A stretch of DNA of 55,284 bases from Fragilariopsis cylindrus CCMP1102 (GCA_900095095.1 FMBT01000551.1:1-55284); one strand, 5' to 3'. Positions 23,593-34,280 are shown, counted from the stretch's first letter. Notes: generated by a model not told the origin, from the letters alone. Numbers and translations are program-made.

Positions 23593-24736
23593 AGGCATGC
23601 ATTGTATGTAGGCTAGGCATGACGGGAAAAAGTTGGTTTATTGTTCACAAACAAACACATACAAACACTTAACACACACACAGAAATACTAACACACAAG
23701 AGAGAGAGAGAGAGAGAGAGGTGAATAATGACATAATTTTGATAAAAGAATACATACCGCACTATAAATAAATATATATAATAGTCATAAATAAATCAAA
23801 TGTAATACACTTCCAGTGTAGTGTAGTGTAGTCTAATTTTCTGTATGCCATACATCGCAGCCTTGTTTTGTCTTATTTTCATTATAAGTGCACTAGTAGC
23901 GCGTTATTCTATCTTTCAGTTCAACTGCGATAGTTGTTAACAACCATTAATTTTGAATAATCCTAGTACTTACTACTACTACAACTTACTAACACTATTA
24001 GTATTTACCATTAAGCCCAACTCTATTTCTTAAACTTGGTGGTGTGATGATGGAGGAAGATGTACTGTGTGTGTGTGTGTGTGTGTGATCGTATTCTCTT
24101 TTTCCAGACTGCTTGGCAAGACCACGTTGACAGACAGCCGACTCAAGTCGAGTCGACTCAGTTAATGCAGTGTAGTACCCTTTAAAAAAAAAAGAAGCCC
24201 ACGTCTTCACATCTCCACAATTCAGATGCAGATTATTCAATGCAGCTTTGGAATGATTGAATTAGCAGCACAAACAATTGAATGTATACGTGTAGCTTGC
24301 TAGTTAGCTAGCTATACTAGAAAAAAGACGAAAATGAGATCTTCTATTTTACTTGTGACTGTTTTCTTTTACTAACGTTACTACTACGGTACGGTACGGT
24401 AGGCACATTTTATTTACGGACTGAACTGTTATTGTGTTCGATTTTTACATTAAATTTGATTTCATTTTTACACTTAATTTCCTTACTTACATTTCATTTC
24501 GTTTTCGTTTTCTTCGTTTGCTGTGCGTGCGTGTGTATGTTGAAGCATTTTATATGATTTAATCTTATACCGTATGCTTTCTTCTTCTTTGTTCCGCCAA
24601 GGCAACATACCACACCACATCAGCAACATAACACAGCAGCAACAAGCTCACCCAACTCTACTCTACCCTACCCGCTCGTGCGGTCCAGCCCGCCCTTTAT
24701 TTACAACTAACGTACCGTTTTTCTACATCTTCTTTG
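23593..24736. other. convergent intergenic region
   Basis: Holds AG and TG microsatellites (23700-23720; 24067-24088). A minus-strand frame at 24240-23998 begins at a TTG and has no recognisable motif, so it is not called. Confidence 0.4.
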
Positions 24737-25677
24737 TTATTTCCTACTGTTATTGTTATTATTATTCTTAGTTCGTGCATTATGTACCTTTAAATATTGC
24801 GCATGTATTAAATCTAAAAATCTTTCATCTTGTATTAATGATAATAATGATAATTGTAATGATTTTTTATCTAATGTTGGTTGTTGTGACTGTTGTTGTT
24901 GATTCGCGTTACTGTTACTGTTACTGTTACTACTACTCGAACTTGTACTCGTACTCCCACCAATATTCAATGAGGCAAATAATGCAGCCGTTGCAGCATT
25001 ACGATCAATGGTTGGAGTTGGAAGTGCTGCTGCTGCTGAAACTACTACAGTAGGATTTTTTAGTTCGTTAAGTACATCCATTAATAAATCATTCATTTTT
25101 GTTCTTTCATTTTCATTTGGGAACCATATACCACGTATTGTTGCCTCTTTCGATTGGTTTTCATAATTTTTGAGTATTAAATAAGGATTACTTTGCTGTA
25201 ATTGAAAATCTTTTGTGAATTCCATTTTATAATTATCTGGTGAATTTCTATTTAAAATTATTAATAGATACTTTTGAGCAGTAGTAGTAATTTGTGAATC
25301 AGCATCAACAACTTTAACTAATGATAATGAACCTTCGATTAATGATTTTTCCCATTGTTGTGTTGTTGGATGAAAAAAATATAATACAACTGTGTGTGTG
25401 CATACGTGTGTGTGTGCCCAAATGAATATTAACGATAAGGAAGGACCAGTCAAAGTGAGGTGTGCGTCGCAAATATTCTGTTGAAAGATAGAGAGATAAG
25501 TCAACATAATTAAAATGATATGGAATATGAATATCATATTTTTTTCTCTCTCTTACCATGTGTTGCTGTATAGTTACCAATTATATCTGTTATACCTTTA
25601 TTTACTGTACGTTTTAATAAACGTAAATTTGCATCATTCCGTGCTTGTTCATTCACGTTTAATTTAATTTTTGTCAT
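24737..25677 (-). CDS. DCP1: mRNA-decapping enzyme subunit DCP1
   Basis: Exon 1 is 25677-25557 (RLLKRTVNKGITDIIGNYTA) and exon 2 is 25389-24737; the intron has donor GTAAGAG and acceptor ACACACAG. The 257-residue protein is an EVH1 domain of the DCP1 type: HVVLYFFHPTTQQWEKSLIEG, then FTKDFQLQQSNPYLILKN and IRGIWFPNENERTKM. DCP1 activates the DCP2 Nudix enzyme that removes the 5' cap in cytoplasmic processing bodies. The C-terminal half is Ser/Asn/Gln-rich and ends with a short helix (LSLIQDERFLDLIHAQYLK), a position where metazoan and plant DCP1 carry a trimerisation helix. Both exons are intact. The acceptor sits inside a CA repeat, which may vary in length. Confidence 0.88.
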
Positions 25678-26831
25678 TGTCGTTTGTCGTTGTGTTTGTG
25701 TTTGTCGTTGTCGTTTGGTTCAGATATCGAAATGAATCGAATCGAATCGAATCTTCGAGTAAGTGTACAAAAAGTGCAGTAGTAGTACAGTAGTCGTAGT
25801 AGCGTTTTCTAAATCAGGTTCAACTTCCCGTACGAGTCGAGGAGTCAAGTGCAAGATACTGTAGAGAGTTGATTGTGAGTTGTGTGGTACTGTCCATCTT
25901 GTGTAATGTACAGTACTGTATGTACTAGCAGTGTATGTGTGGTGAAGAGGAGAGACACGTTGGCTGTGTGGTGCTTGTTGACTTGGCTTGACAAAAATGA
26001 GATGAATCGAATGAATCGAATGAAACAATCAATCCCGAATCGAATGAATGAATGAATCAAATCGAATTATCAAATAATATGGGTTTTTTCCCGTCGAACA
26101 GAACAGAACAGAACAGAACAGCGTTTCGTAGCTCTGTGCATCATCAATATATTAATTGTTGTGCTTGTACGGTACAGTAGTCCTACAGTAACTGTTACTC
26201 TAGCTAGCTACGGTATTTATAACTGTGATACTGTCCTGCTATACTTGGTGCATTTAGTAACTTTGGTTTCCGATTTGGTGTATTCAAAAAAAAAAATACT
26301 TAACAAAACCTGGTATAAATTAACATTCTATTAAAGATTGGAAATAAAAATTCCTCTATAGGCACTACAGTTTATAGTACTGCTAGGTCCTACCCCAAAA
26401 CTAACCAACCACCATACTTTTTTGAGGAGATGTCGGACATGACAAGCTACCGGTAGGCACACCATCACCTTCACCTTCACACACACACAGAGCGGAGGGA
26501 CTTCTCTAATGAATGGAGGTACAGTGTCACAAATTTACTAGCTAACAGTTACTGCAGTTACTCGCGTTAATTTTTAATTCGAGGCGAGTGAGGGAGAATT
26601 GTAGATGTACATATCATACAGTGCAACACCGTACTACTACTGCACTTATTTTGTTGTTCCCTCTTTCCATGTCATGTCATGTCATAACATGCTGTCAATT
26701 TCTTATTTTTCATTCGGTAGTAGAGAAGCAACGACCAGGTATGTTGAATGTTATGTTTTGTTCTGTTTTGTTTTGTGTATGTTGACGTTTCATTTATTTA
26801 TATATTTATTCTTTTACTGTTGTTGTTATTG
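25678..26831. other. intergenic between DCP1 and the DUF1279 gene
   Basis: Contains GAATC-type pentamers near 25735-25755 and 26005-26060, and ACAGA pentamers at 26098-26120. No coding signal. Short open frames at 26588-27000 are in pyrimidine-rich sequence and the last overlaps the real minus-strand gene. Confidence 0.4.
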
Positions 26832-27329
26832 CTATTGTTCCTTCATCTGTTTCTTTTTCTTTACCTCTTTCCACCATTTAATAATAGGCTTGGCAGTAAG
26901 AAGTACAAAAGGAAAACGAATAGGTTCAATTAATTCATTTATTGCAACTGCTGTCATAACATTTCCTGTTTTTGGATCAACTTTTGAAAAATCTATATAA
27001 TTATTTGATGGTAATGTTGTTTGTAGCATTCCCAATACATCTATTCCAAATAATTCCATACCACTATATATACCAACACCTGTGACTACCCATACACCTG
27101 TCCACCATGCTAAAAATGGCATACCCAATTGTTTAAAATAATTCATTAAACCAATTTTTTTTTCTGTTTCTGTTCTGAAGCTGTTGCTGACGACGACGAT
27201 AAATTCTTGTTCTTTTCTTTTTCGTATTCTTCCTTATCCTCCATCATCTTCGGCAGCATGGTACTAGATGGTGTTGGTGTTGGTGTTGGTGCTGATGCTG
27301 ATGGGGATGTCATAGTAATGGACGTCCTC

Positions 27330-27363
<34 letters not shown>

Positions 27364-27526
27364 GGGGCGTCAAAGTAATAAACGTCCTCGATGATGATGA
27401 CGACGACGATGACGTCGTCGATGATGACGAGATAAGGAATCGCCGCACGACGGGTGCTGTTGTTTGACGTCGAACAGCAGCACAACTCCGAAGAAGAATC
27501 GAATAGTTGCTGCTGGACCTCATCAT
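26832..27526 (-). CDS. mitochondrial DUF1279 (FAM210-like) membrane protein, split at an A9 run
   Basis: The upstream half (27526-27146) begins MMRSSSNYSILLRSCAAVRR, a basic Ser/Arg-rich mitochondrial presequence, followed by Ser, Thr-Pro and Lys-rich linkers. The downstream half (27146-26832) has the DUF1279 core: FKQLGMPFLAWWTGVWVVTG, a hydrophobic helix, then ELIEPIRFPFVLLTAKPIIK with a second helix. FAM210 proteins sit in the mitochondrial inner membrane and affect mitochondrial translation. The two parts meet at a run of nine A (27163-27155 on the minus strand); ten A would make KQKKKIGLMNYFKQLG continuous. The split is therefore most likely an assembly artefact. Confidence 0.75.
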
Positions 27527-27699
27527 GGTGGAAACTGAAATAATAGAAGAACTTTTGCAGTACAGTACTGCTACTAGATTTGGACTAATCTAAATTTGTT
27601 CTCCTTTTGGTCGGTTATGACATTGTTGTAGCCAGTATTGTAGTCAGTATTGTCTGTGGTCGGCGTTTTCTCTCTGTTTTGTAAGTCTTGTTGTCTTTT

Positions 27700-27905
27700 C
27701 TTTTGGCGTGCTGCTGGTACTTGTACGAGCGCGCAACTGGAATCGAATGAATCGAATGAATCTAGAATGAAGATCAAGCAATGTCTCATCGAACACGATT
27801 GAAACAAGAAAAGAAGAAGGCATCGACAGAAAGATTTTTTTTTGGATCGTGAAAATAAAATCCGGACCAAAATTTCTGGTGTCTGATAACAAACCAAAAA
27901 TCAAT
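27700..27905. repeat. dispersed repeat, 'unfilled' paralogue of the MITE site at 32.1-32.76 kb
   Basis: The sequence from GCGCAACTGGAATCGAATGA (about 27731) through GCAATGTCTCATCGAACACG to AGAAAGATTTT and GGATCGTGAAAATAAAATCC (about 27868) matches the reverse complement of 32760-32637 joined directly to 32186-32100. It therefore lacks the 450-bp element found there. It lies between the divergent starts of the DUF1279 gene and the 28-kb gene, as the other copy lies upstream of MMSDH. Confidence 0.8.
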
Positions 27906-27994
27906 AGTACCGTAGCTACAGTAGTATAAAAGGAGGTAACGAAGCTCGCAACCAAACCAACAAAGAAATCAAATCATGAAATAGTACTGTAACG

Positions 27995-28903
27995 ATGACG
28001 GATACTGATGTCGATACTACAATGGAAAGTCCTGCCACATCATACGAGGACGATCCCCGAGAATTGCGTGCAGCTAGTGAACTTACCCGCATTGTCATCA
28101 CAAACAGCGAGTAGCATCCAATGGAATCTGAGGTCTGCGACCGACGGAGATATCATAACGACGGGTACGACGCAACCCAACCAAACAACCTCCACGGCAT
28201 GTTGGGGAAAATAACCACAACAAAAACCAGCCTTTGAGTGTGCCGTTTGGAACTTTTGAGATTCAATGATGACGACGATCCGTGGGGCGGAAGAGAAATG
28301 ACGGTAGCATGGAAGGCAGCGTGTGGCATTCCCGTTTTATTGCCTATTTCCAGACTATGACAATCGAGAGCGCGTCATTTGGTTGGGCGACAAATGTCAC
28401 GAGCATCAGCGGCTGGTCTGTGGCGGTGGTAGAAATAGTGATACTACAACAACAAAGCAAATGGTGATACGTGGTTGCTGGATTACGAGCTGACCACATC
28501 GGACTACAATTACACGAATGCAGATGTTCACTGGCAAATCAACAATGAATACCAGAATGTTCACAGAGGCAGTATCTTTAATCCTCCATCCCCAACCTGG
28601 CCATCGGACACACGGAACCGCTGGCTTTTGTGCGCGCAACGTGACCTGAAAGGATGCACAACCCTCGGGTTGGGCACACGAGCAATAGCCTGGTGTCCAA
28701 TCTCACCATTTCGTGTCGACGGAGATGTGAAAACTAATAACACTGGTTGGGTATGCAACTATCGATATTGTGCGCACAAAATTGTAACACCGCTGTGGGG
28801 ACCATGCTCATCGTCTACCGAACCCAAGGCAGGGGGTGGTGGTTCACAGATTGTTGCAAGTATGGCCATTGCTGCTGCCGTTCTTATGACCCTGCTTTAT
28901 TGA
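27995..28903 (+). pseudogene. GC-rich surface-protein gene with several broken frames, GPI-anchor-like tail
   Basis: Starts with ATG 27995 (MTDTDVDTTMESPATSYEDD) but leaves frame repeatedly. Coherent pieces are DGDIITTGTTQPNQTTSTAC (28120-28200), DDDDPWGGREM, FPDYDNRERVIWLGDKC (about 28345) and an intact 3' part from about 28445 to 28903. The latter is Trp- and Cys-rich (GWVCNYRYCAHKI) and ends GGGGSQIVASMAIAAAVLMT, a small-residue stretch then a hydrophobic tail, as in GPI-anchor signals. No obvious signal peptide and no known domain. GC content is near 60 percent at 28620-28680, against 30-40 percent for neighbours. At least five shifts are needed, more than in any other gene here, so genuine decay is plausible as well as sequence error. 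Confidence 0.5.
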
Positions 28904-28993
28904 TTGACGATTTAAATTCACACCAGACTGACTTGCAGGCATGGTCAAAGTCAGTTAGCCAAGTTTCGAACAGGTGATGCATCGTTGAGCAGC

Positions 28994-29182
28994 TTAAATA
29001 AATACCAAGACAAAGAAGCCAGCCCCTACTGTCAGTAATAACGTTAATGCATATAACATAAAACCGTAGCTGAATTGATGGATGGTAGGATGTATAATGA
29101 AGTAATGACGGGAAAGGACGTCATTCTTTATTTTTAATACTACAGTCGTCGCTGGGAAGATATAATGATCTTGCTCATACAT
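28994..29182 (-). CDS. small ORF with C-terminal membrane helix
   Basis: 62 codons from ATG 29182 (MYEQDHYIFPATTVV) ending in YGFMLYALTLLLTVGAGFFV, a single hydrophobic helix followed by LVFI and stop. It would be a tail-anchored protein. No family recognised; it lies in the gap between the 3' end of the GC-rich gene and the 3' end of MMSDH, and could be chance. Confidence 0.25.
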   Translation of the reverse strand: MYEQDHYIFPATTVVLKIKNDVLSRHYFIIHPTIHQFSYGFMLYALTLLLTVGAGFFVLVFI

Positions 29183-29338
29183 AGTGAACTGTAGTATAGT
29201 TATTCATCGTCGAAACGATTGTGATATGTAAGGGATGGTCACTGAGATTAGAAGCAACTAGCTACACACAGATTGTTTTTTCCATCACATTATTTTTTTG
29301 ATATGTTTAATTTAATTTAGTTTCATTCCATTATTCCA

Positions 29339-31987
29339 TTACATCTGCCCAGCAAAATTGGCTGCATCTTTTGGTTCTTCTGCTGGCTGTGCTTTCGACG
29401 AGGTTTCTTCCTCACCATCTCGACTTCTCTTGCGTGATGAGGATGATGGACCTCTTTTTCCATTCCTTACAATCGGCCATTTACTTGTAACTTTGACACG
29501 ATTTGAGAAAAATTCCATTGCGCCATCACCCGTGATATCCATATCACCGTATTTACTTCGAGTTCCATATAATCCACCAAATGAAAAAGGCTTTTTAATG
29601 GAGTAAATAAGAAGTAGTACAAATGGAGTGAGTGAGGGGAAAAAAGGGAGGACTAACTTAGCAAACAATCGTGTCACATAATAATAGTGATATATCTAAA
29701 ACTCCAAAAACTCAACAAACACACACACACACGTACACAAACAGACGCATAGACACACACACACACACACACACACACAAGTATCATCCGATTTGATCCG
29801 ATTTGATCCGATTCTAGATCCGATTCGTTACTATGAATCACGCTCGTTCGTTGCTACATACATACTACACAACAACTCACCTCACGAGGGACGGGAATTC
29901 TAAAATCATGAATGAAAAGAGTACAAGTAAGTATAAAAAATAATAAAAAGTGATGACAAAAACAAAACAAAAAAGGATCATAATATGAGTTTGTTGTTTT
30001 ATAGAACACATCATACATACATCGTAGTGGTCGTAGTCGATCAGCACTCCAACTTTCGACTTTTCGTATCGTTGTCATATGTCTTTTTTGTGCATGTGTA
30101 TTTTAACTTCTTTACAATTTGTTTTTGAAACTTACCCAATATTAATCCCTAACATAGATGAACGAAATCGTGATGTAAACCATTCAGCATTACCACCCAC
30201 AGATGTATAAATAGATGCAGCATTACCAAATGGATTTTTATTTTCTATTTCTATTGCATCCTCCCATGTCGGTACACTAAAAATACTTAATACAGGACCA
30301 AAAACTTCTTCTGACATTGTTTTATCATCTTTATTTGAATGAAGTATAATAGTTGGACCGATCCACAAATTACCACCACCACCATCTTCTTTTCCATGTG
30401 ACTTGTTTGACCAACTACGTCCATCTAATAAAATTGTTGCATCACAATTTTGTTCCGAATGTTCAATATAAGAAATAATTTTCCTATAGGATACTTCATC
30501 AATAACAGGACCCATTTGTCCTGGTTGATTCCCGGCTTCAATCTTTGATGACTTATCAACAATCTGATTGACTAATACTTGTAGACGGCTCGTATCAATA
30601 TTATTATTATCGTTTTATTGTCATCATCGTCATCATCGACCAATAATAGAACAGATGCAGCCATACATCGTTGTCCAGCACAACCTGCAAATGAAACTGT
30701 TATATCAGAGGATGCAGTATCAAAATCACAATCACCTAATGCAATTAGATGATTTTTTGCACCACCTAATGCAGTACATCGTTTTGGTGGTTGTAATTCT
30801 AAAGAACGACAACGATATGAAACAATTTTGCAACCGGTGATGAACCAACAAATGTTATAGCCTTTGTATCAGGATGATCAATAAGACATTCAACACATTC
30901 TTTTGTACCGTGAATAACATTGAAAACACCAGGTGGCACACCGGCTTCCTTCATTAATTGACATGTATAATTCATTGTTAATGGAACTTTTTCACTTGGT
31001 TTTAATATTACTGTATTACCCATAACTAATGCTATTGGTACTGTCCACATTGGTACCATAAATGGGAAATTAAACTATTGCGTTTTTGTTTGTTTTGTTT
31101 TGTTTTGTTTTGTTTTGTTTATTGGGTGTGATGTGATGTGACGATAAAAAGGTTTCAAAAGATTTGAAGAAAAAAGAAAAAGAGAAGGAAAAGTACGCAA
31201 ATAATGTGCAGTTTGTATTTATGCATATAAGCATATAGGTGAGTGAGTGAGTGAGTAAAATATCGCAAACGACGGTTCGGTTCGGTTCTATTGTATATTG
31301 TACATTATATCGTTGTTTACATCCATCGTCGTGTAAAACGTAAACATGATTCATTAACAATTAATCATTAATACATATATACATAATATGAAATATACAT
31401 AATATGAAGTAACACAAAGTAACATTAAGTAACATAAGGTAAACGTACCGGTACAATAGAAACAACAACACCCAACGGATCACGTCGATCTTCACATGAT
31501 ACCTGAGACGATACTTTTAAATTATTACCACAGGCAAGTGATGGTAATGAACATGCCCATTCAATTGTTTCATTTCCTTTTGCAACATCAGCTAAAGCTT
31601 CTGTTATATTTTTACCATTCTCTAATACAATTAATTGAGCTAATTTTAATGAATTTTTTTCTATTAATGAATGTAGTTTCATCATACAGGCAGCACGTTG
31701 TTTGATGGTATACTTTTTACTCCAACCGTTATTACCAGAAGATGATTCATCATGAAAGGCATTCTTAGCAATTTGTACAGCATGATTCACATCCTTAGAA
31801 TTTGATACAGCAACTTTACCAATAATTTTCGAATTGGTTGGATTTAATACATCCAAATATTCATTTGTTGATGATGGAATATATTCTCCATTAATATAAT
31901 TATCACAAACAGTAACTTCAACAACCGTTGGCGTGGCGTTGGCGTTGGCGTTGGCGTTGGCGTTGGCGTTGGCGTTGATCCGTTCAT
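29339..31987 (-). CDS. methylmalonate-semialdehyde dehydrogenase (ALDH6 type), four exons including a 19-nt exon, three apparent 1-nt deletions
   Basis: MMSDH converts methylmalonate or malonate semialdehyde to propionyl- or acetyl-CoA in mitochondrial valine and pyrimidine breakdown. Exons: 31987-31449, 31074-30136, 29899-29881 (19 nt, IPVPRE) and 29590-29339. Seen in order: substrate-domain start NYINGEYIPSS, RRDPLGVVVSIVPFNFP, cofactor motif VILKPSEKVPLTMN, ITFVGSSPVAK, catalytic Cys in FAGCAGQRCMA, EEVFGPVLSIF, IPVPREPFSFGG and DGAMEFFSNRVKVTSKW. Absence of a conserved Glu before GQRC and the P[VI]P[VL]P region fit the CoA-dependent ALDH6 family. Frames break in the CCAACG repeat (about 31934), at A4 near 30826-30829 and at A4 near 30613-30616; one extra A repairs each. 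The N-terminus is a Thr-Pro repeat without a clear presequence. An extra 45-residue charged tail follows the usual C-terminus. Confidence 0.88.
31049..31209 (-). repeat. MMSDH intron 1/exon 2 boundary, source of a duplication
   Basis: This segment (3' part of MMSDH intron 1, its acceptor, and the first 26 bases of exon 2) recurs at 34081-34230 with about 85-90 percent identity; the length difference comes from the TTTTG run. Confidence 0.9.
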
Positions 31988-32186
31988 GATGATAGATAAT
32001 ATACGTAGGCTATGATGTACAGATAGTAGGTATATGATATACAGTACGATCAAATAAATAAATGACCTATTTGTCGATCAAAGAATCGAATCGCTAGGAT
32101 ACTGACTGTACTGATTGTTTTTGACAGATATCGGAATTTTGGTCGGAATTTTATTTTCACGATCCAAAATAAAAATCTTTCTGTCA

Positions 32187-32636
32187 GGGCCTTCCGGCGT
32201 TGTAAATATTGTGGGGGTTGCTCGAAAACTAATAATTTATTTTCTTTGAAAAGCGGGTATGCTCAGCGTGGAGCTTACCCGCTTCACTAAAAAGCGGGTA
32301 GGGGTACCCGCTTTGGGTACCCGCTTGCCTAAAAAGCGGGTAGGGGTACCCGCTTTGGGTACCCGCTTGCCTAAAAAGCGGGTAGGGGTACCCGCTTTTT
32401 TACTTATGCCCCACGCTGCAAAAACACGATATAATATTTTTCCATACCCGCTTGGCTAAAAAGCGGGTAGGGGTACCCGCCTTGGGTACCCGCTTGCCTA
32501 AAAAGCGGGTAGGGGTACCCGCTTTGGGTACCCGCTTGCCTAAAAAGCGGGTAGGGGTACCCGCTTTTAAAAAAAACCAATCCACGATTACTAGTTTCGT
32601 TCAGCCCCCACGCTGTTAAATAGTGCCGGAAGGCCC
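32187..32636. mobile_element. MITE-like element with inverted ends and palindromic 42-bp repeats
   Basis: Terminal inverted repeats start GGGCCTTCCGGC at 32187 and end GCCGGAAGGCCC at 32636; imperfect pairing continues for about 50 bp (GTGGGGG, AAACTA.TAAT). The interior has two blocks (about 32289-32400 and 32455-32565) of a 42-bp unit, AAAAAGCGGGTAGGGGTACC followed by CGCTTTGGGTACCCGCTTGC, itself made of GGGTACCCGCTT palindromes. The spacer between blocks contains another copy of the terminal CCCCACGCTG motif. The element is absent from the paralogous site at 27.7-27.9 kb, which shows it is an insertion. It encodes no transposase. Target duplication is unclear (TCA before, TTGA after). Confidence 0.8.
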
Positions 32637-32785
32637 AGTTGACGCCTTCTTCTTTCTTGTTTCGATGTGTTCGATGAGACATTGCTTCTTGATTCATTCT
32701 TGATTTATTCGATTCATTCGATTCATTCCTTTCATTCCAGTTCGCGCACGCTACTAGTAGCCTACTAATAGATTACTATATATTA

Positions 32786-33225
32786 TATATAACTTGTTAT
32801 TTAATAGCTGCCGCTTCGCTCCTCAAGGTCTTAGAAAGACAGAGAGTCAACGATCGACCCGCCTTTTATTAATCTGTATTACTTAGTATTACGTTGGTTC
32901 GTCTCCAAATCTGTCATCAATTGTTTGTGTCCCTGTTTCCAATACAGTTGTTTCTCTACTAGTTGATCTTTTCTTTCCCAGTTTGTTGTACAAACTTGAT
33001 ATTAAGTGATTGATTTTATGCTTGGCTTTCACTACTGGTAGTACTCTGCTTGATGATCTCTTCTTCTGTAACCTGGTGTGCACGTTTGTCAAGGGTTTGT
33101 TGGAATATTTCTTTGTTTTCAATTGCTGTGGTAGTTTCCTTGACACTGTAGTCTTTGCTGGCCTGTTTGTGTTCCAGCAAAGAGTTCCAGTGGATGCGAA
33201 GCAGTTGTTTTTAGATCAATCCTAA
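32786..33225 (-). mobile_element. 3' fragment of an RT-element
   Basis: The minus-strand frame from about 33225 to 32889 (NNN-terminal part TTVSRKLPQQLKTKKYSNKP, then KKRSSSRVLPV and LYNKLGKKRSTSRET) is about 65 percent identical to 48516-48178. The 3' flank GTCTTTCTAAGACCTTGAGG and GCGAAGC..AGCT..AATAACAAGTTATAT also matches. It is therefore a truncated copy of the same element, joined at its left (5') end to the 3' end of the membrane-protein gene. Confidence 0.7.
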
Positions 33226-33237
33226 TAGCGATTGTCT

Positions 33238-34080
33238 CTAGGTATCGGCGTCGTCGTTCAAAATTATATCTACTTCCATTTCGGCGTCGTCGTTCAAAAT
33301 TGTATCTACTTCCATTTCGTCGTTGTCCGTCGGGCTTTGCGGAAGCTCGGTCCAGATTACTGGGCGAAAGTACTGATACCACGAATAGGCAAACATGGTG
33401 ACTACACAAATACCAAATACGATTACACACGCACCAAAAGCATGTTTCTCGGAGACACCCGATTCAGTGAGGGCCATAAAGCCACAAAATATTGCAAAGG
33501 GAATCTGGGCGCCAAAAATGACCAGAAAAATGATCCCCCGACAGATCTCGAATAAAAAGGTGCCCTCAAGGATGACATTGTTTGGGTGCGGACAGAACGT
33601 TGGTACGTACACCGCAAGGGTCCCATTGAGCGCTCGGAGGTAGAGATTTTCTCCAATGTCATTTGCATTGCTAAAGAAGAACTCGCCGTCCGGCATGCGG
33701 GAAGTTCGATATCGAAACGTCGCACGGTAACAAGTAATCAGTCGCGAGGTGCCCTGTACTTGATAAGTGACGCCAGTCTGATCGAGCGGAACAACTCTTT
33801 CTCCACAGCATCGTGCTACTATCACGTTAGAAAGATTGATGATACATCTGGAGGTGGAATAAAGTCCCATACAAAGGAAGAGTAAAGTGGCTGACGTGAA
33901 CAGAGCCACCCCAAATATACACCCAAAGATACTGCCACAAACTTTGGAAGAATTATCCTCGTAATTTTGATTGTTTGCCGCCGCGTTCTTGCCGTCATCG
34001 ATCTGGGCAATAGCGGGTCCCAAAATTAAGCAGAACACAAGCAGATGCGATAACAACATCCTATAGCCTACTGGAAGCAT
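33238..34080 (-). CDS. GC-rich membrane protein with signal peptide, unknown family
   Basis: Intact 280-residue frame. MLPVGYRMLLSHLLVFCLIL plus GPAIAQ looks like a signal peptide cleaved after Ala-Gln. Three membrane helices follow at about residues 45-70, 180-205 and 215-238. Between helices 1 and 2 lies a soluble part with CYRATFRYRTSRMPDGEFFF, somewhat like the beta-rich region of DUF3592 proteins (weak). The acidic tail has a 12-residue tandem repeat, EMEVDTILNDDA/EMEVDIILNDDA, encoded by a 36-bp DNA duplication. GC is about 53 percent with many G/C-ending codons, against about 30 percent in MMSDH next door, so it has a different history. The start codon directly abuts a copied MMSDH intron/exon boundary, which could supply a splice acceptor for an upstream exon. 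Confidence 0.7.
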   Translation of the reverse strand: MLPVGYRMLLSHLLVFCLILGPAIAQIDDGKNAAANNQNYEDNSSKVCGSIFGCIFGVALFTSATLLFLCMGLYSTSRCIINLSNVIVARCCGERVVPLDQTGVTYQVQGTSRLITCYRATFRYRTSRMPDGEFFFSNANDIGENLYLRALNGTLAVYVPTFCPHPNNVILEGTFLFEICRGIIFLVIFGAQIPFAIFCGFMALTESGVSEKHAFGACVIVFGICVVTMFAYSWYQYFRPVIWTELPQSPTDNDEMEVDTILNDDAEMEVDIILNDDADT

Positions 34081-34230
34081 ATTGGTACCATAAATGGAAA
34101 ATTAAACTATTGCGTTTTTGTTTTTGTTTTTGTTTCTGTTTTGTTTGTTGGGTTTGATGTGACAATAAAAAGGTTTTAAACAAATTGAAGAACAAAAGAA
34201 AAAGAGAAGAAAAAGTACGCAAATAATGTG
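34081..34230 (-). repeat. copy of the MMSDH intron 1/exon 2 boundary, at the start of the membrane gene
   Basis: Matches 31049-31209, including the AATAG acceptor and TTTAATTT.CCATTTATGG of MMSDH exon 2, and ends exactly at the ATG of the gene at 34080. Confidence 0.9.
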
Positions 34231-34280
34231 TGTATGTATGTGTGTAGGCCTACGACGTACTTCAAGTAACGTTATGTATA

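Noticed and set aside
23998-24240. 80-codon minus-strand frame with a His-Thr run
   Set aside because: Starts at a TTG, ends in a CA/TG microsatellite, and shows no motif or splice context.
32259-32697. Frames with peptide repeats such as KKRVGVPALGTRLP and SGYPYPLFRQAGTQ
   Set aside because: They are translations of the palindromic MITE array on both strands; no start context or domain.
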